Of a stretch of 64,000 nt of DNA, positions 37,054 through 45,720 are shown piece by piece. The notes under the pieces were generated by a model that was not told where the DNA came from, did not search any database, and saw only the letters and a program-made list of their open reading frames with translations. Both the position numbers and the translations under genes were made by a program. This stretch comes from AWTP1-13 sp963797005 (GTDB lineage Bacteria; Pseudomonadota; Alphaproteobacteria; Rhizobiales; Hyphomicrobiaceae), in the NCBI GenBank assembly GCA_963797005.1, contig CAWCOF010000025.1, positions 62,001 to 126,000 on the forward strand. The letters run 5' to 3'. Positions within the stretch are counted from its first letter, which is position 1; each line of letters starts with the position of its first letter.

Positions 37054-39453
37054 GTGAACATTCTGGTCGTTGGGTCGGGACCGAGCGGCGTCCATTTCGC
37101 GCTCACCGCACTGCGCAAGGGCCACCGCGTGGTGATGCTCGACGTCGGCCGCGCGCATCCGGGCCACGTGTTGCCCGATGAGGATTTCCTGGGCCTCAAG
37201 AGCCGGCTGCGCGATCCGGCGGGCTATTTTCTCGGGCCGGAATACGATGCCATCAACCTGCCGCCCGAGCGGGGCCGGCCCAAGGAGTACTACGGCCTGC
37301 CCCCGTCGAAGAGCTATGTCTTCGACCGGCCGGCCCAGTTCTCCCTGGTCGAGAAGGGCCTCACCCCCCTCCTCTCCTTCGCCGCCGGCGGTCTGGCCGA
37401 GAGTTGGACGGGGGGGTGCTATCCCCTCAATGAGCAGGAGCTCGCGGCGTTTCCCTTCGGCTACGATGCGATCGCGCCCCATTACGCGGACGTGGCGGAG
37501 CGCATCGGCGTTGCCGGGGACGATGACGACCTCTCCGGCTATTTCCCGCGGCATGATCATTTGTTGCCGATGCTGGCACTCGACGACAGCGGCGCCCGCC
37601 TGCTCGCCTCTTACGACCGCCGCCGCCTGCGCCTCATGGAGAAGTACAAGGCGCGCCTCGGCCGCTCCCGGCAGGCCGTGCTCTCGCGACCGCTCGGCGA
37701 GCGACAGGCCTGCACCCATTGCGGCCGCTGCCTGTGGGGCTGTCCCAACGGCGCCTTCTACACACCGTCATGGACGCTGCGGGAGTGCCTCACGCAGTCC
37801 AATTTCGAGTACGTGCCCAACGTCTTCGCCAGCCACTTCCAGTTGGCGCCGTCGAACGCCATCGAGCACCTGGTGAGCTATGCGCTCGACGGCGGTCCGG
37901 AAACGCGGCGAACGGCCGATGCCTATGTGCTCGCCTGCGGCGCGATCAGCACGTCGAACTTGGTCTTGCGCTCGGTCTATCGGTCGCGCCGGGAGATCGT
38001 CCGGCTCACCGGGCTGATGGACAACCGCCAGGTCCTGGCGCCCTTCTGCAACCTCTCGATGCTCGGCCGCGGCTACAATCCGAAATCCTATCAGTATCAC
38101 CAGCTGGCCTTCGGCATGGAGGCGGAGGCGCCCGACCGCTACGTCCACGGCCAGATCACGACGCTCAAGACCGCGACGACGCACCCGATCTTTCGCGGCC
38201 TCCCCCTCGACCTCAAGTCGGCGATCGGCGTCTTCAAGACGCTGCGCTCGAGCCTTGGCGTCCTCAACCTCAACTTCTGCGACTGGCGCCGCGAGCAGAA
38301 CTACCTGACGCTGTCCGATAGATTGACCGATGCGCAGGGCTGGCCCGTGCTCTCGATCCGCTATCGCCCGCCGCCCGGGGAAGCGGCGATGCTGCGCAAG
38401 GCGTCCGCTACCGCGCGCGGCTTCTTCCGCGAGCTCGGCGCGCCGTTCATCCCGGGCATGACGCACGTTCGCCCGATGGGCTCCAGCGTCCACTACGCCG
38501 GCACCCTGCCGATGTCGGCGGAGCGCCGTCCCGGGACCGTGTCGCCCGAGTGCCGGTCGCACGACATCGACAACCTGTTCGTCGTCGACGGGGCCGTGAT
38601 GCCGTTCCTGCCGGCCAAGAACCTGACCTTCACGCTAATGGCCAACGCCGTCGCGCGTCGCGGCGACCGCGTTCTGAGTGCGAGCATGGTGGATGGCCGG
38701 TCGGCGGCCGCAAGCCTCAAGCCTGCATTCCCGGAAGCCTCGCCTCGGCTCGCAGAGCCGTGGCCAGGCTATCCAGTGATCTTGCCCCGCTGTTCCTTGA
38801 AACACCTGCTCGACATTCGACGCCCTCGGCCGCACCCCAGCGGCGGGCAAGGCCCCGGCTCTGCGCACGCCCCGATCCAATCGGGGCGCTTCGGCCGGGG
38901 ACGCAAACGGAGGAGGACCCTGCGTTCCCGGAAGCCGAACGCCGGCTCCTCGAGCCGGAGCGAGGCCATCCGGGATCTTGCCCCTGGATTTCCGAAAGCG
39001 CAGACCTCAGCGGTCGAGGGCCGCCACGCGGTCTTGGCGGCGCTCGGCCGGGTTGCGCTCGCCGCGCAGGATCTCTTCGATGATGAACAAGGGCCTGTTC
39101 TTGGATTCGATGTAGAGCCGGCCCAGGTACTCGCCGATGACGCCGAGCACGAGCAGCTGGCCGCTGCCGAGGATCAGCACCACGGTCATGAGGGTCGTCC
39201 AGCCCTGCAGCGCGATGCCGGACAGGTAGCTGTAGACCGTGTAGGCAAAGGCCACCAATCCGAGGACCGCGCAAAGGAAACCCAGGTACGTGGCGATGCG
39301 CAACGGTACGACCGAGAAGCCCGAGATGGCGTCCAGCGCGAACTTGCAGCATCTTCCGGAACGGATACTTGGTCTCGCCGGCGAAGCGCTCCTGCCGCTC
39401 GTAGTGCAGGGGCACCTGGCGAAAGCCGATCCAGCTCACCATGCCGCGGATGA
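37054..39453 (+). CDS. GMC family oxidoreductase with four-cysteine motif; ORF runs past its natural end
   Basis: FAD-dependent glucose-methanol-choline oxidoreductase. GTG start directly after the upstream stop codon. The FAD motif NILVVGSGPSGVHFALTAL is N-terminal, and the C-terminal GMC signature is NLFVVDGAVMPFLPAKNLTF (ending near residue 530), with VHYAGTLPM before it. A ferredoxin-like C-x2-C-x2-C-x3-CP pattern (CTHCGRCLWGCPNG, Cys 220, 223, 226, 230) is present, as in long-chain alcohol oxidase-like members. The domain ends near 38690, but the frame continues to 39453, overlapping the convergent glycosyltransferase by ~450 bp; the tail after about residue 550 looks non-coding. A lost stop or an indel near 38720 is likely. 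Confidence 0.8.
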   Translation: MNILVVGSGPSGVHFALTALRKGHRVVMLDVGRAHPGHVLPDEDFLGLKSRLRDPAGYFLGPEYDAINLPPERGRPKEYYGLPPSKSYVFDRPAQFSLVEKGLTPLLSFAAGGLAESWTGGCYPLNEQELAAFPFGYDAIAPHYADVAERIGVAGDDDDLSGYFPRHDHLLPMLALDDSGARLLASYDRRRLRLMEKYKARLGRSRQAVLSRPLGERQACTHCGRCLWGCPNGAFYTPSWTLRECLTQSNFEYVPNVFASHFQLAPSNAIEHLVSYALDGGPETRRTADAYVLACGAISTSNLVLRSVYRSRREIVRLTGLMDNRQVLAPFCNLSMLGRGYNPKSYQYHQLAFGMEAEAPDRYVHGQITTLKTATTHPIFRGLPLDLKSAIGVFKTLRSSLGVLNLNFCDWRREQNYLTLSDRLTDAQGWPVLSIRYRPPPGEAAMLRKASATARGFFRELGAPFIPGMTHVRPMGSSVHYAGTLPMSAERRPGTVSPECRSHDIDNLFVVDGAVMPFLPAKNLTFTLMANAVARRGDRVLSASMVDGRSAAASLKPAFPEASPRLAEPWPGYPVILPRCSLKHLLDIRRPRPHPSGGQGPGSAHAPIQSGRFGRGRKRRRTLRSRKPNAGSSSRSEAIRDLAPGFPKAQTSAVEGRHAVLAALGRVALAAQDLFDDEQGPVLGFDVEPAQVLADDAEHEQLAAAEDQHHGHEGRPALQRDAGQVAVDRVGKGHQSEDRAKETQVRGDAQRYDREARDGVQRELAASSGTDTWSRRRSAPAARSAGAPGESRSSSPCRG

Positions 39454-40000
39454 AGCGATGCCGCTCCGGCATGCGGTTGAGCTCGTCGAGCGTCCTGCGG
39501 CTCATGAGCCGGAAGTCGCCGGTATCGACGGGGATCTTGATGTCGACGAGGCGGTTGAGCAGCCGATAGAACAGGATCGCGGAGAACTTCTTGAACGGTG
39601 ACTCGCCGCGGCGCTCGCGGCGCTGCCCGTAGACGACGTCCGCGCCCTCGTCCATCAGCTTCATCATGCCGGTGAGGAGCTCTGGCGGGTCTTGCAGGTC
39701 CGCGTCGATGATCAGGATGCGCTGGCCGCAGCAGACGTGCAGGCCCGCCGACAGCGCCAGCTGGTGGCCGTGGTTGCGCGACAGGCACACGCCGACGATG
39801 TGGGGATCGTTGCCGCACAGCTCGCCGATGATCGATCGGGTGCGATCGGACGACCCGTCGTCCACCAGCACGATCTCGTAGTCTTCGCCGACCTCGTTGC
39901 GGCAGGCATCGCTCAGGCGGCGGTGCAGCTCGCCCAGCGATCCCTCCTCGTTGTAGCACGGCGACACAACGGAGAGCTTCGGCGTAGGTGTGGTCAGCAT
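39007..40000 (-). CDS. GT2 glycosyltransferase with membrane anchor (GtrB-like), frameshifted
   Basis: DPM1/GtrB-like family 2 glycosyltransferase, expected to load a sugar on polyprenyl phosphate at the inner membrane. The catalytic domain (residues 1-220) has LSVVSPCYNEEGSLGELHRR, IVLVDDGSSDRTRSI, ILIIDADLQDPPELL and DTGDFRLMSRRTLDEL. Two C-terminal membrane helices follow (YLGFLCAVLGLVAFAYTVYS, LMTVVLILGSGQLLVLGVIG), ending YIESKNRPLFIIEE. One extra base near 39346 shifts the frame between PFRKML and KFALDAISGFSVV; removing it gives about 330 residues. The ATG at 40000 is chosen over 40060. Likely partner of gtrA. Confidence 0.88.
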
Positions 40001-40396
40001 TCCCCGAACTCGAACGCTTCGATCAGCCGACGGACCGGTCGAGAGACACCCCGCAAACAACTCCCCGCTCCGATCATCGACTTGCTGCCTTGAGCCTATG
40101 AAATCGTAACCCCGCCGGCAACCGCCGTGTCTGCACGCTGAAGGTGCCGTTTGCCCGGCAATGAACCAGCCCGCGCTACTGCGTGGCAGGCAAAGTGGGG
40201 CAGAGGGTTAATGCGCGTCGCTGCAACGAGAGCCGTCGGCAGCGTCCTGCGCGATCGCCGAGGCAAGCGGCCGAGCGCCCCTCCATTGTCGCCGATGTGT
40301 CACTCAGGGTATGCAATCGAACCGCCGGCGCGCCGGCACCCAAGGAGATGACATTGCGACATTTTCCGTCTTTCCTTCGGGCCCTTCTCCACTAGA
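40001..40396. other. intergenic region between GT2 and fkbH-like genes
   Basis: 396 bp without a recognised gene. It must hold the divergent promoters of the glycosyltransferase and the FkbH-ACP-MBOAT genes. A 15-codon ORF (ATG 40348, TAG 40393-40395; MTLRHFPSFLRALLH) is preceded by AAGGAG and ends one base before the GTG of the fkbH-like gene, which could couple translation; the AAGGAG is, however, directly adjacent to the ATG. Confidence 0.35.
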
Positions 40397-42379
40397 GTGA
40401 GCTCAGTGGAGCGAGGGCCTGAGGTTGCCGGTAGCAGGACCATGCATCGCGACGCCATGCCCCTGATGTTGGACTGGCTGCCGGCCGCAGCCGATTTCCG
40501 CCAGCGCCTGCGAGCGGCCCTCGAGGTGCAAGATCCCGCTGGTCGACTCGAGCAGCTTGCAGCCCTTGCACAGCATCGTCTGGGCCTGGTCGAGACGCTG
40601 CAGCTCGATAGGCAGCTCGCCGAGCTTCCGTCCGACACGCCGGCCGGGTTCGCCACCATTCGCCTGGCCATCCTCGCTTCCTCGACGGTCGATCATCTCC
40701 TGCCCGCGATCAGGGTTGCCGGCCTGCGCCGTCGTCTGCTGATCGATATCTACGCGGCCCCCTTCGGCCAGCACCGGCAGGAGATCCTCGATAGCGCCTC
40801 TTCGCTTTACCGCTTCAAGCCGCAGTTCGTCCTGCTGTCCCTGACCGGTCAGGAGGCGCTCGCCGGCGTGCCGCTCTCTGCGACGGCCGCGGAAGCCGAC
40901 GACAACACCAGGAGCCTGGTGGAAGGCGTCCGGGACCTATGGCGCCGCGTGCGTGAGGGCGCAGGCGCGACCGTCATTCAGCAGACCATGCTCGACGTGT
41001 CGGATCCGCTCTTCGGCAGCTACGACCGCCTCGTTCCCGGAGCGCCATCCAGCATCATCGCGCGCGCCAACGACCGGCTCTCGGAAGCCGCGGCCGCTGA
41101 CGGCGTGCTCCTGCACGACGTGGCGCGCCGCGCCGCGCGGGAGGGCGTCGAGCAATGGTTCGACAGGGGCCGATGGCTGCAAGGCAAGCTCGAGATCGCG
41201 CCGCAGGCGGCGGGCATGTACGGCGAGCTCGTCGTGCGCCTGATCGCGGCCCAGCGTGGACTTTCCAAGAAGTGCCTGGTGCTCGACCTCGACAATACGC
41301 TATGGGGCGGCGTCATCGGCGACGACGGCATCGAGGGCATCGTGCTCGGCGAGGGAAGCGCCGCCGGCGAGGCGCACCTGGCGCTTCAGCGCTACGCCAA
41401 GCGGATGAGCGAGCGCGGCATCATCCTGGCGGTCTGCTCCAAGAACGATCCGGCAATCGCCGAGGCGGCCTTCCGCGATCATCCCGAGATGTTGCTCGAG
41501 CGCTCCGACTTCGCCGCGTTCGTGGCCAACTGGGAGGACAAGGCGCGGAACCTCGAGGCCATCGCCGAGAGGCTCAACATCGGCCTCGACAGCCTGGTGT
41601 TCGTCGACGACAACCCGGTCGAGCGGGCCCGCATCCGCGAGAGCCTGCCCATGGTGGCCGTGCCCGAGCTGCCCGACGACATTGCCTTCTATGTCCCGCG
41701 CCTCGCGGACGCCGGCTACTTCGAGGCGGTCGCCTTCACCAGCGACGATCGCAAGCGCGCCGAGCAATATGCGGCCAATGCCGAGCGTGACGCGCTGATG
41801 GGCTCCTCGCAGAGCATGGAGGACTTCCTGCGGGGCTTGAACATGGGGGTCGCGTACGGCCCCTTCGCGCCCGTCAACCTCGCTCGCGTGACGCAGCTCA
41901 TCAACAAGACCAACCAGTTCAACACGACCACCCGGCGCTACCTGGCCGAGGAGGTGACCCGCCTGGCCGGTGCGAACGACGCCATCACCCTGCAGTTCCG
42001 GCTCCTCGACAGGTTCGGCGACAACGGCATCGTCAGCGCCATGATCCTGAGCCCGAACGGCGAGGAGGGGGTGCTCAAGATCGACAACTGGGTCATGAGC
42101 TGCCGCGTGTTCGGGCGCGAGCTCGAGTACGAGGCCATGAACATCGCGGTCGAGGCCGCACGCCAGCGCGGGGCGCGCGCCTTGTGCGCCGACTACGTGC
42201 CGACCAAGAAGAACACCGTCATCCGCGAGCTCTTTGCGAGCCTGGGCTTCGATCGCATCGAGGAAGCTGCGCCCGGGAACGGCTCTTCGCAATGGCATCT
42301 GAGCCTGGAAAAATACGCCGCACGGGAGACCAGCATTTCCCGGCTGAAGGAGCAAGATGAGCGACCAGGAAATCCTTGA
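40397..42379 (+). CDS. HAD-IIIC (FkbH-like) acyl-loading protein
   Basis: FkbH family, 660 residues with the full three-part architecture. An N-terminal region of about 280 residues resembles the SGNH-like domain (ILASSTVDHLLPAIRVAGLR, QPQFVLLSL-type strand). A HAD phosphatase core carries D297-x-D299-x-T in LVLDLDNTLWGGVIGDDG and VFVDDNPVERARI. A C-terminal acetyltransferase-like domain has LIDNWVMSCRVFG-type residues and YVPTKKNTVIRELF. In characterised pathways FkbH dephosphorylates 1,3-bisphosphoglycerate and loads a glyceryl group on an acyl carrier protein; its 3' end overlaps an ACP gene here. The start is uncertain: GTG at 40397 or ATG at 40442 (MHRDAMPLMLDWLP). Confidence 0.9.
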   Translation: MSSVERGPEVAGSRTMHRDAMPLMLDWLPAAADFRQRLRAALEVQDPAGRLEQLAALAQHRLGLVETLQLDRQLAELPSDTPAGFATIRLAILASSTVDHLLPAIRVAGLRRRLLIDIYAAPFGQHRQEILDSASSLYRFKPQFVLLSLTGQEALAGVPLSATAAEADDNTRSLVEGVRDLWRRVREGAGATVIQQTMLDVSDPLFGSYDRLVPGAPSSIIARANDRLSEAAAADGVLLHDVARRAAREGVEQWFDRGRWLQGKLEIAPQAAGMYGELVVRLIAAQRGLSKKCLVLDLDNTLWGGVIGDDGIEGIVLGEGSAAGEAHLALQRYAKRMSERGIILAVCSKNDPAIAEAAFRDHPEMLLERSDFAAFVANWEDKARNLEAIAERLNIGLDSLVFVDDNPVERARIRESLPMVAVPELPDDIAFYVPRLADAGYFEAVAFTSDDRKRAEQYAANAERDALMGSSQSMEDFLRGLNMGVAYGPFAPVNLARVTQLINKTNQFNTTTRRYLAEEVTRLAGANDAITLQFRLLDRFGDNGIVSAMILSPNGEEGVLKIDNWVMSCRVFGRELEYEAMNIAVEAARQRGARALCADYVPTKKNTVIRELFASLGFDRIEEAAPGNGSSQWHLSLEKYAARETSISRLKEQDERPGNP

Positions 42380-42599
42380 GACCTTCACGCGCATTCTGCG
42401 CGACATCCTGATGGACGACTCCATCGTGCTGACCATGGAGACCCGGCGCGAGGACGTGCCCAAATGGGATTCCATGAACTACATCAATTTCATCGTCGCC
42501 GCCGAAATGGAGCTGAAGGTGAAGTTCAAGGTGGCCGACGTGGAGTCGTTCGAGAACGTCGGCGCGATCGTGGCCAAGACCAAGGCCATGCTCGCGTAG
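42357..42599 (+). CDS. acyl carrier protein
   Basis: 80-residue ACP; the phosphopantetheine attachment Ser is S39 in VPKWDSMNYINFI (DSM rather than the usual DSL). The helix-III part is MELKVKFKVADVESFENVGA. The ATG lies inside the last codons of the fkbH-like gene, overlapping by 23 bp, which implies translational coupling and a dedicated FkbH-ACP pair rather than the fatty-acid-synthesis ACP. Followed by a C-family repeat and then the MBOAT gene. Confidence 0.92.
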   Translation: MSDQEILETFTRILRDILMDDSIVLTMETRREDVPKWDSMNYINFIVAAEMELKVKFKVADVESFENVGAIVAKTKAMLA

Positions 42600-42601
42600 C
42601 T

Positions 42602-42714
42602 CAAGATCGTTTCTGGTCGAAGCGCTTTGCTTCGATCATGGAACATGAATCTTGCTCTCATCATATGGAGTAGAGCAGGATTCACGCTCCGGCCGAAACG
42701 TCGCCATCGAGGCC
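42602..42714. repeat. C-family repeat, inverted partial copy 3
   Basis: Reverse-orientation relative of 13537-13684: AAGATCGTTTCTGGTCGAAG, GCTTCGATCATGGAACATGA, TCTTGCTCT, then AGAGCAGGATTCACGCT and CGGCCGAAACGTCGCC. It lies between the ACP and MBOAT genes. The rest of the spacer to 42913 shows nothing else. Confidence 0.85.
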
Positions 42715-42913
42715 GCCCCCTCCAAAGTCCGGCAGGACTCCGGTGCCGTTAACCATTTCGCTCCTCGGCTCCGCGCCGTCGCAGGCCGATTGCGGCTGAG
42801 CTTGTCAGTGCCGGGGGCGCGCGTTAAGAAGCGCGCCGGGATTGGCCACGCTCCCGGTGTCGAACTGGTATCACAACCGCGGTGTCCGGTTAGAGCGACA
42901 GGCGCACGTACTC

Positions 42914-44539
42914 GTGCTCTTCAACTCCCAAACCTTCATCTTCCTGTTCATGCCGGCGACGGTCGCCGGTTTCTTCGCGTTCGGCCGCGCATCCCGCGCG
43001 TGGGCGCTCGCCTGGCTGATCGCGGCGTCGATCGTCTTCTACGCCTGGTGGAACCCGCTGAACGTTCTCATCATGGCGCCGTCGATCCTCATCAACTTCG
43101 CCTTGGCGCGCACCCTTCTGCGGCTCGGCGAGGACGAGAAGCACGCATTCGCCTCGCGCGTCGTCCTCGTGCTGGGGCTCGCGTTCAACGTGATGTTTTT
43201 GGGTTATTTCAAGTACATCAATTTCCTGCGCGGCGTGTCCAACGATGTGCTCGGCACCGATTTCGTCATGCTGAACGTGCTCCTGCCGCTCGGCATCTCG
43301 TTCATTACCTTCCAGAAGATCGCCTTCCTGATCGACGTGCAAGGCGGCCGCGTGAAGTCCTTCACGTTCCGCGATTACCTGCTGTTCGTCCTCTTCTTCC
43401 CGCAACTCATCGCCGGCCCGATCGTGCACTACCGGGAGATGATGCCGCAGTTCCACGGCGTGAGCGCCAGGTTCGATCGGGAGAATGTCGCCGTCGGCCT
43501 GACCCTGTTCGCCTTCGGCCTCTTCAAGAAGGTGTTTCTCGCCGACAACATGGCCCCGCTGGTCACGCCGATCTACGAGGGGGCGGCTGCAGGGCGGCCC
43601 ATATCGTTCCTGCTGGCATGGATGGCGGCCTTCGGCTTCACCTTGCAGATCTATTTCGACTTCTCGGGCTACTCGGACATGGCGCTGGGATTGGGCCGGC
43701 TGTTCGGCATTCGCTTGCCGCCGAACTTCAATTCGCCGCTGCGCGCCACCAACATCATCGATTTCTGGCTCCACTGGCACATGACATTGACGAGGTTCCT
43801 GACCGCCTACATCTACAACCCGCTGTCGCTGTGGCTGACGCGACGCCGCTTCGCCAAGGGGCTCCCGGGCCTCGGTGGCTGCCGCACCACGCTTGGGGCG
43901 TTCGTCACGCTTTTGATGTTCCCGACCCTGCTGACCATGACCATCTCCGGCGTGTGGCACGGCGCCGGCTATCTCTTCCTGGTGTGGGGCATCCTCCACG
44001 GCCTCTATCTCACCGTGAACCACGCCTGGCGGCTCGTTGCGCCGCGGCTATGGCCCAACATCGAGCGCTACGACCGCCTCATGAACCCCTTGGCGCTTGC
44101 GCTCACCCTAGTTTCGGTGGCGGTCGCCATGGTCTTCTTCCGGTCGAGCACCATGGGGGCGGCAATCAACATCCTCAAAGGGCTGGTCGGCCTCAACGGC
44201 CTTGCATTGCCACTCACCATCTATGATCGGATCGCCGACTGGAGCTGGCTCAAATCCGCGGGCGTGACCGGATTGGAGTGGTATGCCGGCAGCTTCAAGT
44301 GGCTGGCGATGTGGGTCGTGGTGCAGATGTTCATCGCCCTGGCGTGTCCCAACACCCTGGAGATCCTGGCCCGCTACGAGCCCGCGCTCGGCATCAAGCC
44401 GCGTCCGGAGGCGGAGGCCCGCAGGATAGCGCTTGCGTGGCGGCCTTCCGTCGCCTGGGCCGTGGTATTGGCCATCGTCGCCGCCATAGGCATTGCCCGG
44501 CTGCCGCAGCCAACCGAGTTCCTGTACTGGCAGTTCTAG
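42914..44539 (+). CDS. MBOAT family membrane-bound O-acyltransferase
   Basis: Polytopic acyltransferase (AlgI/DltB-like), about ten membrane helices, 541 residues from the GTG at 42914 (VLFNSQTFIFLFMPATVAGF matches the family start; the longer ORF from 42842 adds a polar leader). Signatures: LGISFITFQKIAFLIDVQGG, FFPQLIAGPIVHY, YFDFSGYSDMALGLGRLFGI, FWLHWHMTLTRFLTAYIYNP and the catalytic-His segment ISGVWHGAGYLFLVWGILHG (H349). AlgI-type proteins acetylate exported polysaccharides; DltB accepts D-alanine from a carrier protein. The FkbH-ACP pair just upstream suggests the ACP-bound acyl group is its donor. No AlgJ or DltD partner is seen. Confidence 0.9.
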   Translation: MLFNSQTFIFLFMPATVAGFFAFGRASRAWALAWLIAASIVFYAWWNPLNVLIMAPSILINFALARTLLRLGEDEKHAFASRVVLVLGLAFNVMFLGYFKYINFLRGVSNDVLGTDFVMLNVLLPLGISFITFQKIAFLIDVQGGRVKSFTFRDYLLFVLFFPQLIAGPIVHYREMMPQFHGVSARFDRENVAVGLTLFAFGLFKKVFLADNMAPLVTPIYEGAAAGRPISFLLAWMAAFGFTLQIYFDFSGYSDMALGLGRLFGIRLPPNFNSPLRATNIIDFWLHWHMTLTRFLTAYIYNPLSLWLTRRRFAKGLPGLGGCRTTLGAFVTLLMFPTLLTMTISGVWHGAGYLFLVWGILHGLYLTVNHAWRLVAPRLWPNIERYDRLMNPLALALTLVSVAVAMVFFRSSTMGAAINILKGLVGLNGLALPLTIYDRIADWSWLKSAGVTGLEWYAGSFKWLAMWVVVQMFIALACPNTLEILARYEPALGIKPRPEAEARRIALAWRPSVAWAVVLAIVAAIGIARLPQPTEFLYWQF

Positions 44540-44610
44540 AACAGGGTCGCTTCAGACTGAATCACCTTGCCTCCGTCGCAACGCGCCGGCTGAAGCGTGA
44601 TCCTGCTCTA
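44537..44610. repeat. C-family repeat, half copy 4
   Basis: Only the first hairpin of the family: CTAGAACAGGGTCGCTTCAG ... GCTGAAGCGTGATCCTGCTC. It begins at the MBOAT stop codon and may form its 3'-end hairpin. Confidence 0.8.
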
Positions 44611-44656
44611 CATCATAGATTTGAGAGCCGCACCGCGGAGCCCGCCGACCTCGCGT

Positions 44657-45385
44657 TCAGTACGACTTCTGCATCGGCCTGATGTTGATGTTCGTCACCT
44701 CGGCCGTCCATGGCAGCGCAAGCGCGTTCAGCACGACGCTCGCCACATCGTCGGGCTGCAACAACATGTCGGGCTGAAACGTCCGCCCTTCCTTCTTGTG
44801 CAGCGCCTCGATGCGCGGCGTGGCGGTTCGTCCCGGGAACACGCTCAACACCCGGATGCCGTCGGCGTTCACCTCCTCGCGCAGGCTGTCGGCGAGCGCC
44901 TTGAAGGCATGCTGCGTTGCGGAGAAATGCCCCGTGTTCGCGCGAGCGTTCAAGCCGGTGCTGGAGTTGATGAACACGATCTGGCCGCGCGGCTTCTTGA
45001 GCAGCGGCAGCAGCCCTTGCGTCAGCATCAACGGCCCCCGCACGTTTGCCCGGTATTGCCGATCGAGCGAGGTGAGCGGCGCATCCTCGAGCCTGCCGTG
45101 GTCGATGACGCCGGCCGAATGCACCAGGATATCGATCCGTCCGTGCGCGCGGGACAGCTCATCGCACACGCGCTTGACGTCGCTCTCGGCTGCCAGGTCG
45201 CAGCGGTAGGTTTCCACCTTTGCCGGCTCCGCCGCCCAGCGCGCCGCCGCCGCATCGAGCCTCGTCTGCTCGCGGCCCAGGATGCACAGCGTGCCCGCCT
45301 GTCCGGCCAAGGCCGCGGCGATCGCCGCACCGATGCCGCTGGTGGCGCCCGTCACGACGGCGATCTGATTGGCTAGCGCCGCCAT
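44657..45385 (-). CDS. SDR-family protein lacking the catalytic YxxxK
   Basis: Classical short-chain dehydrogenase fold, 242 residues from the ATG at 45385, which has GAGAGG upstream. The cofactor loop TGATSGIG is at residues 12-19 and the helix-4 motif HSAG at 89-92. At the active site, Ser141 is in place, but the Tyr (S+13) is Phe154 and the Lys (S+17) is Gln158, in TGHFSATQHAFKALADSLRE. With both residues replaced, normal dehydrogenase chemistry is unlikely, or the protein uses a different mechanism. The remainder (VNADGIRVLSVFPGRTATPR) is typical. It is convergent with the MBOAT gene. Confidence 0.85.
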   Translation of the reverse strand: MAALANQIAVVTGATSGIGAAIAAALAGQAGTLCILGREQTRLDAAAARWAAEPAKVETYRCDLAAESDVKRVCDELSRAHGRIDILVHSAGVIDHGRLEDAPLTSLDRQYRANVRGPLMLTQGLLPLLKKPRGQIVFINSSTGLNARANTGHFSATQHAFKALADSLREEVNADGIRVLSVFPGRTATPRIEALHKKEGRTFQPDMLLQPDDVASVVLNALALPWTAEVTNINIRPMQKSY

Positions 45386-45452
45386 GGGCACCCTCTCCAC
45401 ACCTTCTTTGCGATAAGGGGCGCCTGCGCCGGGTTTCCAGGTCCGTTAGGGT

Positions 45453-45526
45453 TGGCTGGGGGACATGGATTCGAACCATGACTAGCGGAGTCAGAGTCCG
45501 CTGTTCTACCGTTAAACTATCCCCCA
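45453..45526 (-). tRNA. tRNA-Gln (anticodon CUG)
   Basis: Reading the minus strand: 7-bp acceptor stem TGGGGGA/TCCCCCA, D-arm with AGTTTAACGGTAGAACA, anticodon stem GCGGA/TCCGC with loop CTCTGAC (anticodon CTG), T-arm CATGGTTCGAATCCATG, then discriminator G and an encoded CCA. 74 nt including CCA. It sits between the SDR gene and the phosphotransferase gene. Confidence 0.96.
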
Positions 45527-45720
45527 CCGGGCCAGCGGGCAGCTGGCCAAAGTGGCGCGGCTCCACGGGGCCGCGGCCGGGTTTCGCACACCTCGCGAGG
45601 CGCGCCCTTACATAAGCCCTCGGCCGCGGGCGGTCCAGCCCCCGAACGAACCGCGAGCGCCATGCACACACCCCGACCCGGGGCTGACCGTGCCCTGGCT
45701 CCAGCGCATACAACGCGGGC

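Noticed and set aside
40348..40395. 15-residue leader peptide before the fkbH-like gene
   Set aside because: The AAGGAG is directly adjacent to the ATG, with no room for initiation there, and there are no regulatory codon runs or attenuator stems; kept only as a note in the spacer entry.
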